This document shows, one piece after another, positions 1-6,004 of a DNA stretch of 6,733 nt; the stretch's first letter is position 1; every line of letters starts with the position of its first letter. A model generated the notes under the pieces. It saw nothing but the letters and a program-made list of their open reading frames with translations. It did not search any database and was not told where the DNA came from. The translations under genes were made by a program, and so were the position numbers. The DNA comes from Methanosarcinaceae archaeon (GTDB lineage Archaea > Halobacteriota > Methanosarcinia > Methanosarcinales > Methanosarcinaceae): positions 1-6,733 of the forward strand of contig DQIO01000191.1 in assembly GCA_020793555.1 (NCBI GenBank). Reading direction: 5' to 3'.

Positions 1-27
1 GTTTAAAACAAAATTTTATTATGGTGT

Positions 28-255
28 ATGATGGCGATACTGATAGTGTTTTTTTGGCCAGATAAAATTAAGAAAATTGGTTTAGAGACGGAAATCGAGA
101 GAATTAGCGCATTTGCTAGTGATTTAGGAGAGAACTCAAGTTGTCAAAGATGGATTGTATATACTGAATTTTTGCATCGTGATAAAGGTGAAATTTACAC
201 ATTTTTAAAAATGTATTTCAGTAATGTGGCAACATTCGTCGATAACCACAAGTAA
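28..255 (+). CDS. Small hypothetical ORF (75 aa), doubtful
   Basis: I do not recognise this protein. It opens with a short hydrophobic stretch (residues 2-9, MAILIVFF) followed by a mostly charged, soluble-looking body with two Trp and one Cys, and shows no known motif. An in-frame TAA at 4-6 means it does not continue from outside the window. There are tandem ATG codons at 28 and 31, and only a weak GGTG at 23-26 could serve as a ribosome binding site. Third codon positions are markedly richer in A/T than in the genes downstream, which could mean a recently acquired or decaying gene, or simply a chance ORF in an AT-rich upstream region. Its stop codon (253-255) overlaps the TATA box proposed for the next gene. 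It may be real, but nothing in the context assigns it a role. Confidence 0.3.
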   Translation: MMAILIVFFWPDKIKKIGLETEIERISAFASDLGENSSCQRWIVYTEFLHRDKGEIYTFLKMYFSNVATFVDNHK

Positions 256-263
256 TATATACA
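253..263 (+). promoter_or_regulatory. TATA box for the homocysteine-biosynthesis operon
   Basis: The stretch TAATATATACA is a good archaeal TATA element. Transcription would start about 25 bases downstream, near 283-285, leaving a leader of about 20 bases that contains the ribosome binding site GAGAGG (292-297), 8 bases before the ATG at 306. The element was found by eye only. Confidence 0.5.
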
Positions 264-305
264 ACACATGAATATTACAAAACATGATTATGAGAGGCAT
301 ATAAC

Positions 306-1808
306 ATGGTTGAAAAATCCATTCATGAAATTAACCGTAGAATCAAAGACGGAAGCGTCAATGTTGTTACAGCCGAGGAAATGGTCGGCATCGTAGCAGA
401 ACTTGGTGCAGATGGTGCTGCAAAGGAAGTTGATGTCGTTACAACCGGTACTTTCGGTGCAATGTGTTCATCAGGCGTATGGGTAAATCTTGGACATTCC
501 GAACCCCCGATCAAGATGCAAAATGTTTGGTTCAATGATGTAGAAGCATATACCGGACTTGCGGCTGTGGATGCATACATTGGTGCAACCCAACTGTCCG
601 AGACGCGCGGAATGGAATATGGTGGCGCTCACGTTATCGAGGACCTGCTTCGCGGCAAGTCGGTTGATGTCCATGCAACAGCCTATGGCACGGATTGTTA
701 TCCAAGAAAGCAGCTTGATACAACCATTACTCTTGATGACATAAATCAGGCAGTGATGATGAATCCAAGAAACGGATATCAAAAATACAATGTTGCAACC
801 AACAGTTCAAACCGTACACTTCACACATACATGGGTGCACTACTGCCTAATTTCGGCAATGCGACATATTCCGCAGCCGGTGTACTCTCACCAATGTCCA
901 ATGATCCAAACTATGTGACCATTGGAACCGGAACAAGAATATTCCTTGGTGGTGCACAGGGTTACATCACAGGAGAAGGCACCCAGCACGACCCGACCAA
1001 TGATTTCGGTACGATAATGGTTCAGGGCGACCTGAAGAAAATGAACCCTGATTATGTACGGGCAGCAACATTACATGGATACGGTACATCACTCTATCTT
1101 GGAATCGGTATCCCGATACCAATTATAAATGAAAACGTTGCACAAGCAACAGCGGTATCCGATGCGGACATCTCGACCGCAATTCTTGATTATTCAGTCA
1201 CAAGCCGTGCCCGTCCAGAACTCGGACAGGTGACATATGAGGAACTTAAATCCGGTACAATTGACATAAACGGAAAGGAAGTACCGACATCCTCAATGTC
1301 AAGTTTCAAGGTCGCTCGAAAGATCGCAGGGGAATTGAAGGACTGGATCAAACGCGGTGAGTTCTTTGTGAATATGCCGGTTGACCGCTTGCCCCTCGAC
1401 AGTTTGGTAAAACCAATGTTGCAGACTCAGGAAACCCCATTAGTCGGAGATATCATGTCCGATAATGTCGTAACTATAAAACAGGACGCAAGTGTCCATG
1501 AAGCTGCAAAAAATATCCTTGAAAGTGCGTTCAACCATCTTCCGGTGGTATCTAATACTAATTCCATTGTCGGTATCGTCACTGCATGGGATATTTCAAA
1601 AGCAGTTGCAGAGGATAGGTATGATCTGGTAGAGGATATCATGACCAAAAAGACGATAACAGCAGTGCCGGGTGAGTCGATCGATGTTGCTGCATACAGG
1701 CTTGATTTGAATAATATCTCTGCAATGCCGGTTGTTGACAAGAATAACCAAGTGGTTGGGATCATCACGAGTGATGACATAAGCAAACTACTCGCACGGA
1801 GGTGCTAG
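306..1808 (+). CDS. L-aspartate semialdehyde sulfurtransferase (COG1900/DUF39 with CBS pair), homocysteine biosynthesis
   Basis: This 500-residue protein matches the homocysteine biosynthesis family typified by MA1821 of Methanosarcina acetivorans. In that family the enzyme replaces the aldehyde oxygen of L-aspartate semialdehyde with sulfur to give homocysteine, without O-acylhomoserine. Residues 1 to about 370 are the DUF39 domain. They contain two conserved-looking cysteines, Cys54 (GAMCSSG) and Cys131 (YGTDCYPRK), which by analogy with the studied homologue are candidates for carrying or attacking persulfide sulfur. Residues about 378-435 and 440-497 are two CBS domains (GDIMSDNVVTI...LPVV...GIVTAWDI and EDIMTKKTITAV...MPVV...GIITSDDI), which usually sense an adenosyl ligand, so feedback by SAM or a nucleotide is a reasonable inference. 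The start is supported by GAGAGG at 292-297. The stop is TAG, followed one codon later by TGA. The ferredoxin partner follows with 2 bases between the genes. Confidence 0.93.
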   Translation: MVEKSIHEINRRIKDGSVNVVTAEEMVGIVAELGADGAAKEVDVVTTGTFGAMCSSGVWVNLGHSEPPIKMQNVWFNDVEAYTGLAAVDAYIGATQLSETRGMEYGGAHVIEDLLRGKSVDVHATAYGTDCYPRKQLDTTITLDDINQAVMMNPRNGYQKYNVATNSSNRTLHTYMGALLPNFGNATYSAAGVLSPMSNDPNYVTIGTGTRIFLGGAQGYITGEGTQHDPTNDFGTIMVQGDLKKMNPDYVRAATLHGYGTSLYLGIGIPIPIINENVAQATAVSDADISTAILDYSVTSRARPELGQVTYEELKSGTIDINGKEVPTSSMSSFKVARKIAGELKDWIKRGEFFVNMPVDRLPLDSLVKPMLQTQETPLVGDIMSDNVVTIKQDASVHEAAKNILESAFNHLPVVSNTNSIVGIVTAWDISKAVAEDRYDLVEDIMTKKTITAVPGESIDVAAYRLDLNNISAMPVVDKNNQVVGIITSDDISKLLARRC

Positions 1809-1810
1809 AT

Positions 1811-2197
1811 ATGAAAATCAAGATCAATGTTGCAACTGATATTGTAGTAAAACCGATAATCGCAGAGGCGATCATTGAGACTGGTACGCTCTTGAACATT
1901 TCACAGGCACATATCAATTCCACAAAAGGTGAGATCACAGCGGATGTGCCTGAAGATGATTTTGGCAAGTTCAAGGATGCCCTGACATCACGTGGTGCAG
2001 AAGTTTCCGTATTGGATAAACCAATATTGCGGGATGAGGACGAATGTGTTGAATGTGGTGCATGCATATCTGTATGTCCGGTAAAAGTATTCACTTTTGG
2101 TGAGGACTGGAGCGTAAACCTTGATGAAGAAAATTGCATCCAGTGTGGAACATGTATTGAAATGTGCCCACATAGTGCACTGACACTTGAACACTAA
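1811..2197 (+). CDS. NIL-domain, two-cluster 4Fe-4S ferredoxin partner of the COG1900 sulfurtransferase
   Basis: The 128-residue product has an N-terminal NIL domain (about residues 1-70), a small ACT-like fold also found in methionine transporters. The C-terminal bacterioferredoxin domain carries two 4Fe-4S motifs: Cys79, 82, 85, 89 (CVECGACISVCP) and Cys109, 112, 115, 119 (CIQCGTCIEMCP). It matches the MA1822 family, required together with MA1821 for homocysteine formation in M. acetivorans; its expected job is electron or sulfur delivery to the sulfurtransferase, and the NIL domain may sense a sulfur amino acid (inference). I chose ATG 1811 because GGAGGTG (1798-1804) lies 6 bases upstream. 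An in-frame GTG at 1802 lies inside that ribosome binding site and is an unlikely start. The site sits in the last codons of the upstream gene, so translation of the two is probably coupled. Confidence 0.9.
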   Translation: MKIKINVATDIVVKPIIAEAIIETGTLLNISQAHINSTKGEITADVPEDDFGKFKDALTSRGAEVSVLDKPILRDEDECVECGACISVCPVKVFTFGEDWSVNLDEENCIQCGTCIEMCPHSALTLEH

Positions 2198-2226
2198 CAG
2201 CACATTATGAGTAAGTAAGTACGCAA

Positions 2227-2284
2227 TGTAAATTGTTTATGCTTTGGATGCCGGAGACAAACCAGCATCTATTTACACTTTTTT
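2227..2284 (+). terminator. Nested inverted repeat with T-run between ferredoxin and UPF0280 genes
   Basis: An outer 7-base inverted repeat (TGTAAAT 2227-2233 / ATTTACA 2271-2277) encloses an inner hairpin (GATGCCGG 2247-2254 / CCAGCATC 2262-2269, one C-A mismatch, 7-base loop). A run of six T follows at 2279-2284. It could end or attenuate transcription of the upstream pair, or act as a leader structure. The right outer arm also overlaps the TATA-like sequence proposed for the next gene. Confidence 0.4.
2269..2278 (+). promoter_or_regulatory. Possible TATA box for the UPF0280 gene
   Basis: The stretch CTATTTACAC is a moderate TATA-like element centred about 28 bases before ATG 2302. That would place the transcript start at or next to the start codon. 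No Shine-Dalgarno-like sequence is visible before 2302, which fits a leaderless mRNA. Confidence 0.35.
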
Positions 2285-2301
2285 GAAAATACGTTGTTAC
2301 A

Positions 2302-3015
2302 ATGAAAGAACATTTTCAGTTAAAAGAGACAATTGTTACCATTTCGTCCGATGAGCAGTCACACATTGAAGCCGCCAAAGAGGCCATACGACTACATCGC
2401 GCACATCTTGAGCACTATATCCTGTCTGACCCTTATTTTAAGATAACACTTGAGCCGCACAGTTGTGCACTTGATGCACCAGATATTGTTAAGCGGCTTG
2501 TCGATGCTGGAAATACTATGGGAATCGGACCGATGAGCGCGGTTGCAGGAACAATTGCTGCACTTGCCGTTGAGGCTATGGTTAATGCCGGTGCATCGTA
2601 TGCTATTGTAGATAACGGCGGGGATGTGGCGATCATCAATGACCGTCCGGTCATTATGGGAATATTTGCCGGCGAATCACCGATTAAAGATCTTGCATTT
2701 ACTATTGAACCAAGAGACAGTATAACAGGCGTGTGCACTTCAGCAGGAACGGTTGGTCCATCTATCAGTTTTGGGATGGCGGATGCAGCCATCGTATTCT
2801 CAGACGATGTATCGCTTGCGGATTCTGCTGCGACCGCTCTTGGAAATGCTGTAGAGATAGGGCGTGAGTCTGTTGAAGAGGCGTTTGATGTGGTCAAGGA
2901 TATATCAGGAATCAAGGGCGCGGTTGTGATACAGGGTGAATATATGGGAATGTGGGGTGATGTACCTGAGCTTACACGTGCAGATGTGCAGTATGAGTGT
3001 ATTACAAAAGCTTGA
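2302..3015 (+). CDS. UPF0280 (COG2122) ApbE-like protein, probable sulfur-mobilisation partner in homocysteine synthesis
   Basis: The 237-residue product belongs to UPF0280/COG2122, distantly related to the ApbE flavin transferase fold. Family-like motifs are GPMSAVAG (76-83), VDNGGDVAI (103-111), [15 protein letters not shown] (144-158, with Cys145) and [13 protein letters not shown] (172-184). The last corresponds to the metal-binding Asp/Thr segment of ApbE (here Asp174 and Thr178). From my recollection of the M. acetivorans work, the homologue MA1715 acts with MA1821-MA1822 in persulfide-dependent homocysteine formation, and its position here directly behind those two genes fits. The biochemical step is not settled by sequence; Cys55 and Cys145 are the residues to consider for sulfur chemistry. 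There is no signal peptide or lipobox, so unlike exported ApbE it should be cytoplasmic. It is often labelled a thiamine-biosynthesis ApbE-like protein, a name inherited from a weak relationship. Confidence 0.88.
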   Translation: MKEHFQLKETIVTISSDEQSHIEAAKEAIRLHRAHLEHYILSDPYFKITLEPHSCALDAPDIVKRLVDAGNTMGIGPMSAVAGTIAALAVEAMVNAGASYAIVDNGGDVAIINDRPVIMGIFAGESPIKDLAFTIEPRDSITGVCTSAGTVGPSISFGMADAAIVFSDDVSLADSAATALGNAVEIGRESVEEAFDVVKDISGIKGAVVIQGEYMGMWGDVPELTRADVQYECITKA

Positions 3016-3043
3016 GAATTGTAAAATAAAAGCACTTATGATG

Positions 3044-3068
3044 AGAAAGCCCCCGAGGGGTGTTTTCT
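3044..3068. terminator. Hairpin between convergent transcription units
   Basis: A short GC stem (CCCC 3050-3053 / GGGG 3057-3060, loop CGA) is extended by a G-T pair and imperfect A-T pairing (AGAAA on the left, TTTTCT on the right). T-rich sequence follows in both directions: TGTTTTCTT on the + strand, and CTTTCTC then GCTTTTATTTTAC on the - strand. It lies between the end of the UPF0280 gene and the end of the opposing operon, so it may serve both. Confidence 0.45.
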
Positions 3069-3070
3069 TG

Positions 3071-3241
3071 TCACAGGTAACCTATTGTTAGTATATACAA
3101 CGGCATCTCGTTATCCGGCAGCTTGAGTACCTGCCCCACCTTCTCATCATCAAATGCACCAACAGCGCACGTTCCAATATCTCCTGACAGTTCTGGCGCA
3201 GGGAGTTTGATATCTTTTAATATGTCACACCTTTTGTCTTG
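3071..3241 (-). pseudogene. Remnant of a nitroreductase (SagB-type) with a large internal deletion
   Basis: Reading the minus strand from just after the stop codon of the upstream DUF190 gene gives 56 open codons ending in TGA (3073-3071). The second part, GTCAVGAFDDEKVGQVLKLP through PLYILTIGYL, is recognisable as the C-terminus of nitroreductase-fold flavoproteins (pattern GTxxxGAFDEEKV...LPxxExPLYxxPIG). The earlier part, ILKDIKLPAPELSGD, resembles the N-terminal lead-in of SagB-type family members (IKLPEP...). A normal protein of this type has about 150 or more residues between these two points, including the RRSxR FMN-binding region, and these are missing here. The piece has no plausible start codon before the conserved part, and in frame it abuts the DUF190 stop codon. 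The C-terminal match is fairly secure; the N-terminal match, and so the internal deletion, is inference. Confidence 0.6.
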
Positions 3242-3595
3242 TCATACCACTATTTTTGTTTCTGTAATCGTGATGATCCCATGATCGCCAAGAACTTCCT
3301 GAATATGAGGTATAAGCGGTTCAATACGCTCAAGATCATCCACACATTCAACAACAACCGGATGTTCGGTATTGAGCTTATAAAGACGTATACCCTTGCC
3401 TCCTCCTCCGCCAAATCCGGCTGTGGCATGGAATATGGTCGCGCCAGTGACCTCACTGTTTTCGAACAGGTCAAGTATCTTTTTTTGGACAAGTTCTCCC
3501 TGATACATGTCGGTCTCCCGCATATACACTCTTAGCACATATTTTTTGGCGTACTCAAAAGCGCCATCATGTTCAGTATCGGTATCATCACTCAT
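3242..3595 (-). CDS. DUF190 (COG1993) PII-like protein, divergent copy
   Basis: The 117-residue product has the DUF190 fold: YVLRVYMRETDMYQGELVQKKI near the N-terminus, then EVTGATIFHATAGFG and HPVVVECVDDLERIEPLIPHI. DUF190 proteins are PII-like trimers often encoded beside CrcB or ion transporters, and are thought to sense or regulate; no enzymatic role is established. This copy differs from its neighbour in two ways. It has an acidic N-terminal extension of about 17 residues (MSDDTDTEHDG...). In place of the usual GxxGYG...IHTxxxLRL segment it has a glycine-rich stretch (GFGGGGGKGIRLYKL) in the region equivalent to the PII T-loop. The start is supported by AAGGGGG about 9 bases upstream, with a closer AGGA. 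Its stop (TGA) is followed in frame by the nitroreductase remnant. Confidence 0.82.
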   Translation of the reverse strand: MSDDTDTEHDGAFEYAKKYVLRVYMRETDMYQGELVQKKILDLFENSEVTGATIFHATAGFGGGGGKGIRLYKLNTEHPVVVECVDDLERIEPLIPHIQEVLGDHGIITITETKIVV

Positions 3596-3631
3596 TTTCC
3601 TAAACCCCCTTCCCTGCTATGGAACAGTAAC

Positions 3632-3952
3632 CTAAAGATTCTCACCGGAGATGATCTCAACGTCCTGTAACGTCATAAATTCATTCGGTACCATCTCACG
3701 AAGTTTTGGTACTAATGGCCTGATCTTATCTTCTGTATCCACTGCTTCAACGATCAGCGGCAGGTCAACCCCAAGCCGCAATATGCTTGCAGTATGTATA
3801 TTGCTGTGAACCCCATAACCCTCAATGCCGTGAATGACTGTGGCTCCTGCAACATAGGAATCTTTCAGGTATTCAAGAACGGCATGGTGCGCTGACCTGC
3901 CCTTGTATTTGTCATTTTCGCTAAGGTATATCCGAAGAAGTACGGCTTTCAT
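3632..3952 (-). CDS. DUF190 (COG1993) PII-like protein, canonical copy
   Basis: The 106-residue product is a typical DUF190 protein: LLRIYLSENDKYKGRSAHHAV, then YVAGATVIHGIEGYGVHSNI, HTASILRLGVDLPLIVEAVD and a C-terminal KLREMVPNEFMTLQDVEI segment. These PII-like proteins commonly accompany crcB and probably regulate or modulate the channel or its stress response (inference from context). The start is well supported by GGGAGGA, 6 bases before ATG. It follows CrcB-2 after 56 bases that contain a strong inverted repeat. It ends in TAG, and the reading frame then continues through a second TAG directly into the next DUF190 gene with no TAA or TGA between them. Confidence 0.88.
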   Translation of the reverse strand: MKAVLLRIYLSENDKYKGRSAHHAVLEYLKDSYVAGATVIHGIEGYGVHSNIHTASILRLGVDLPLIVEAVDTEDKIRPLVPKLREMVPNEFMTLQDVEIISGENL

Positions 3953-3987
3953 AATTTCCTCCCTAAATAATATTCGTTCTGATTTTA

Positions 3988-4015
3988 GATTGAGCCAATT
4001 GCATTGGCTCAGATC
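3988..4015 (-). terminator. Perfect 9-bp inverted repeat at the crcB-2 stop codon
   Basis: TGAGCCAAT (3991-3999), the spacer TGC, and ATTGGCTCA (4003-4011) form a perfect 9-bp stem. Flanking GAT/ATC adds three more pairs across a one-base bulge. One arm includes the TGA stop codon of crcB-2 (4011-4009). No strong T-run follows on the minus strand, so a partial terminator, RNA processing site or mRNA-stability hairpin separating crcB from DUF190 expression is more likely than a full terminator. Confidence 0.5.
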
Positions 4016-4377
4016 AAGTTAACTACAATGTATCCCACAACAACTCCAACCAAACACAACAGGACATTCAACAAGATATTCAGGATAAAATACATGTTCT
4101 CCCCCTCTTCCAGCAGTTTGAAGGTTTCATAGGCGAATGTGGAGAAGGTGGTGAACGAGCCAAGCAGCCCTGTGTTTACAAAATACATGGTCGAGTCTGG
4201 AACTGATGAAAAGGTGAAAATGGAGAGTGTTGTGCTTCCAATTACGTTCACAATAAGTGTTCCTGTGGGGAATTCTGCAATTCTCGCAACCATGCCTGAA
4301 ACCAAATACCGCAATATCGCGCCAAAAAATCCACCCAGTCCTACAAGTATGACAGGCATGAACGCATCCGGCCCCAT
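4009..4377 (-). CDS. crcB: CrcB/Fluc fluoride channel subunit 2
   Basis: This 122-residue, four-helix membrane protein belongs to the CrcB/Fluc family, which exports fluoride passively as a dual-topology or antiparallel dimer. Family features are [14 protein letters not shown] (helix 1, Arg23), [10 protein letters not shown] (helix 2, pore Asn44) and [14 protein letters not shown] (broken helix 3, with Phe78 and Phe81 as the likely Phe-box residues). Basic residues are in the loops after helices 1 and 3, while the N-terminus, middle loop and C-terminus lack them, suggesting both ends face outside. The ATG overlaps the stop of CrcB-1 by one base (TAATG), and AAGGAT lies 10 bases upstream, so translation is coupled. 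It is slightly shorter than CrcB-1 and lacks the basic tail. Confidence 0.93.
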   Translation of the reverse strand: MGPDAFMPVILVGLGGFFGAILRYLVSGMVARIAEFPTGTLIVNVIGSTTLSIFTFSSVPDSTMYFVNTGLLGSFTTFSTFAYETFKLLEEGENMYFILNILLNVLLCLVGVVVGYIVVNLI

Positions 4378-4772
4378 TATTTTGCCATCCTTCTCGCCTT
4401 CTTTCTTGAGAGGAGTATGATAGCACCTCGTCCCAAAAGTACTGCAATGAGCGTGAAAATTACGTTTGCTACGATGTTAAAAGCAGCAAATGTTGGTGTC
4501 ATCTGGTAGGACTGGACTGCAAAAGTTGAAAAAGTGGTGAATGAGCCCAAAAAACCGATCCCAAGTCCCATTCGCACTCGTGGGCTGACGTATCCCAACA
4601 ATTCTGTATCAAACATCAGCATCCCGAGCGCGAAACTTCCAAGTATGTTAACAGTAAGCGTGTCAAAAGGCGTAGCAACTGCGCCCGATAATAAAAACCT
4701 TGAAATTGCCCCGAAAAAACCGCCTATTCCGATGATCAACAGGTTGCTAATATCTGTTCTCATGGGAGTCAT
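4377..4772 (-). CDS. crcB: CrcB/Fluc fluoride channel subunit 1
   Basis: The 131-residue product has four predicted membrane helices (about 10-30, 38-54, 68-88 and 97-121). CrcB/Fluc signatures are [14 protein letters not shown] (Arg25), [14 protein letters not shown] (pore Asn42) and [14 protein letters not shown] (Phe81 and Phe84 in the Phe-box positions). Positive charge is concentrated in the loop between helices 2 and 3 (SPRVRMG) and in the C-terminal tail ([10 protein letters not shown]), so both ends should face the cytoplasm, opposite to CrcB-2. The likely functional unit is therefore a heterodimeric fluoride channel. The start is one base after the MoeA stop; a second in-frame ATG nine bases further in (4763) is an alternative. 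No strong ribosome binding site is seen, so translation probably depends on coupling to moeA. Confidence 0.93.
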   Translation of the reverse strand: MTPMRTDISNLLIIGIGGFFGAISRFLLSGAVATPFDTLTVNILGSFALGMLMFDTELLGYVSPRVRMGLGIGFLGSFTTFSTFAVQSYQMTPTFAAFNIVANVIFTLIAVLLGRGAIILLSRKKARRMAK

Positions 4773-4773
4773 G

Positions 4774-5964
4774 TTACTCTATCAGGACAACATCCACGTC
4801 CTGTCCTTCTTCATATCCTTCCACGTTTTCAGGAATTATGACAAAACCGTTGGCTTTTGCCACCGAACTCAAAACACCCGACCCCGATGTCATCAGCGGA
4901 TGTGCAATGTTGCCTTCAAGAATCACCCTTGCGTATGTCATGTATCCTTCCTTTGAGTTGATCTTACCACTCATGCGTGCCTTGATGATAGTGTCGGATA
5001 TGTCGGGTATGTTTCCTACTTTCCTGAGCGCCGGACGTGCGAACGCAAACAATCCGACAAGTCCTGCAACTGGATAACCAGGCATGCAAACAACGGGTAT
5101 GTTATCGATTATACCAAGAGCCGTGGGTTTTCCGGGACTCAATCCCACGCCGTGGACGAGTATGTCTCCCAGTGAATCAACGACCGCAGGTACATGGTCA
5201 CGTTCTCCAACCGATGTGCCGCCACATAGTATTATCATGTCGGCGTCAAGGTTTGATTGGATAGCATCTTCAATAAGTTTTGGCTTATCCGGCACTATGT
5301 CACAGTATCGTGCTTTTCCGCCCCATTTTTCAACATAAAGCCCAACCATGAGACCGTTTGTTTCAAGAACTTTTCCGGGCGGCGGGATTTCTGAGGTCGT
5401 GCGGGGGACAACCTCATCACCTGTCGGGATGACGGCAACTACAGGTTTCCGGTACACTTCGACTTCCGAGAGTCCAAGGGATGCTATTACTGCGACGTCA
5501 CATGGGCGAAGCAAATGCCCTGCCTCTAATATGAGTTCTCCTTTTGTCATATCCTCGCCTATACACCCTATGTGTTTGTTCGGGTGTACCTGTGTGCGTA
5601 TTTCCACCATGTCACCTATCGGTGTGGTATCCTCTATCATAACAACAGCATCTGCGCTGTCGGGTACGTTTGAGCCTGTATGAACACGGGTGCATGTACT
5701 CTGTTCTGCGTCGTCTGATAATCCGAGCATCACCGGATTTGTCACTGATGCGCCAATGATGTCGGCTGATTGCACTGCGTAACCGTCCATTGCGGCGCGG
5801 CGGTAGTGGGGGACATCTCTTTTGGCTGTGATGGGTGATGCGAGCACTCTGTCGATGCAATCAATGAGCGGAATCAGTTCTGTCGCTGATAGTGAACTGA
5901 TGGAATCTAGTAAAAGTATTTTTGCATCCTCAACTTTTGTGAGTTCTTTGATGATCGTGCCCAT
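4774..5964 (-). CDS. moeA: Molybdopterin molybdenumtransferase MoeA
   Basis: MoeA inserts molybdate (or tungstate) into adenylylated molybdopterin in the last step of cofactor synthesis in the cytoplasm. Length (396 residues) and layout are those of a full single-domain-set MoeA. Visible motifs are RRAAMDGYAV (55-64, Asp60 at the position of E. coli Asp59), TGSNVPDSADAVVMIEDT (96-113), the MPT-binding PTGDEV (180-185) and GGTSVGERDHVP (248-259). GLSPGKPTALG (274-284) and MPGYPVA (294-300) complete the domain, and a C-terminal domain IV ends in SGSGVLSSVAKANGFVIIP (360-378). The Ser usual before MDGYA is Ala here, a tolerated variation. The start has AGGT 7 bases upstream. A TATA-like TTTTATATTTTT at about 5980-5992 could give an extra internal promoter but is a little close to the start codon. 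It follows the MoaD-like gene by 40 bases and precedes crcB-1 by one. Confidence 0.96.
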   Translation of the reverse strand: MGTIIKELTKVEDAKILLLDSISSLSATELIPLIDCIDRVLASPITAKRDVPHYRRAAMDGYAVQSADIIGASVTNPVMLGLSDDAEQSTCTRVHTGSNVPDSADAVVMIEDTTPIGDMVEIRTQVHPNKHIGCIGEDMTKGELILEAGHLLRPCDVAVIASLGLSEVEVYRKPVVAVIPTGDEVVPRTTSEIPPPGKVLETNGLMVGLYVEKWGGKARYCDIVPDKPKLIEDAIQSNLDADMIILCGGTSVGERDHVPAVVDSLGDILVHGVGLSPGKPTALGIIDNIPVVCMPGYPVAGLVGLFAFARPALRKVGNIPDISDTIIKARMSGKINSKEGYMTYARVILEGNIAHPLMTSGSGVLSSVAKANGFVIIPENVEGYEEGQDVDVVLIE

Positions 5965-6004
5965 CTATCTAACCTACTCAAAAATATAAAATCGTGGTCG
6001 GCTT

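Noticed and set aside
1802..1810. GTG 1802 as the start of the NIL-ferredoxin gene
   Set aside because: This GTG is part of the GGAGGTG ribosome binding site that is correctly spaced for ATG 1811.
2433..3035. Long open frame (200 codons) on the minus strand opposite the UPF0280 gene
   Set aside because: It is Ser/Pro/Ala-rich, has no family signature, and is the mirror of a well-supported gene on the plus strand.
3239..3535. Plus-strand open frame over the divergent DUF190 gene
   Set aside because: Its translation shows no family match and it lies opposite a recognisable DUF190 coding region with a good ribosome binding site.
5348..5683. Plus-strand open frame inside moeA
   Set aside because: It lies entirely opposite conserved MoeA motifs and has no recognisable signature; it is a Ser/Thr/Pro-rich shadow of the real gene.
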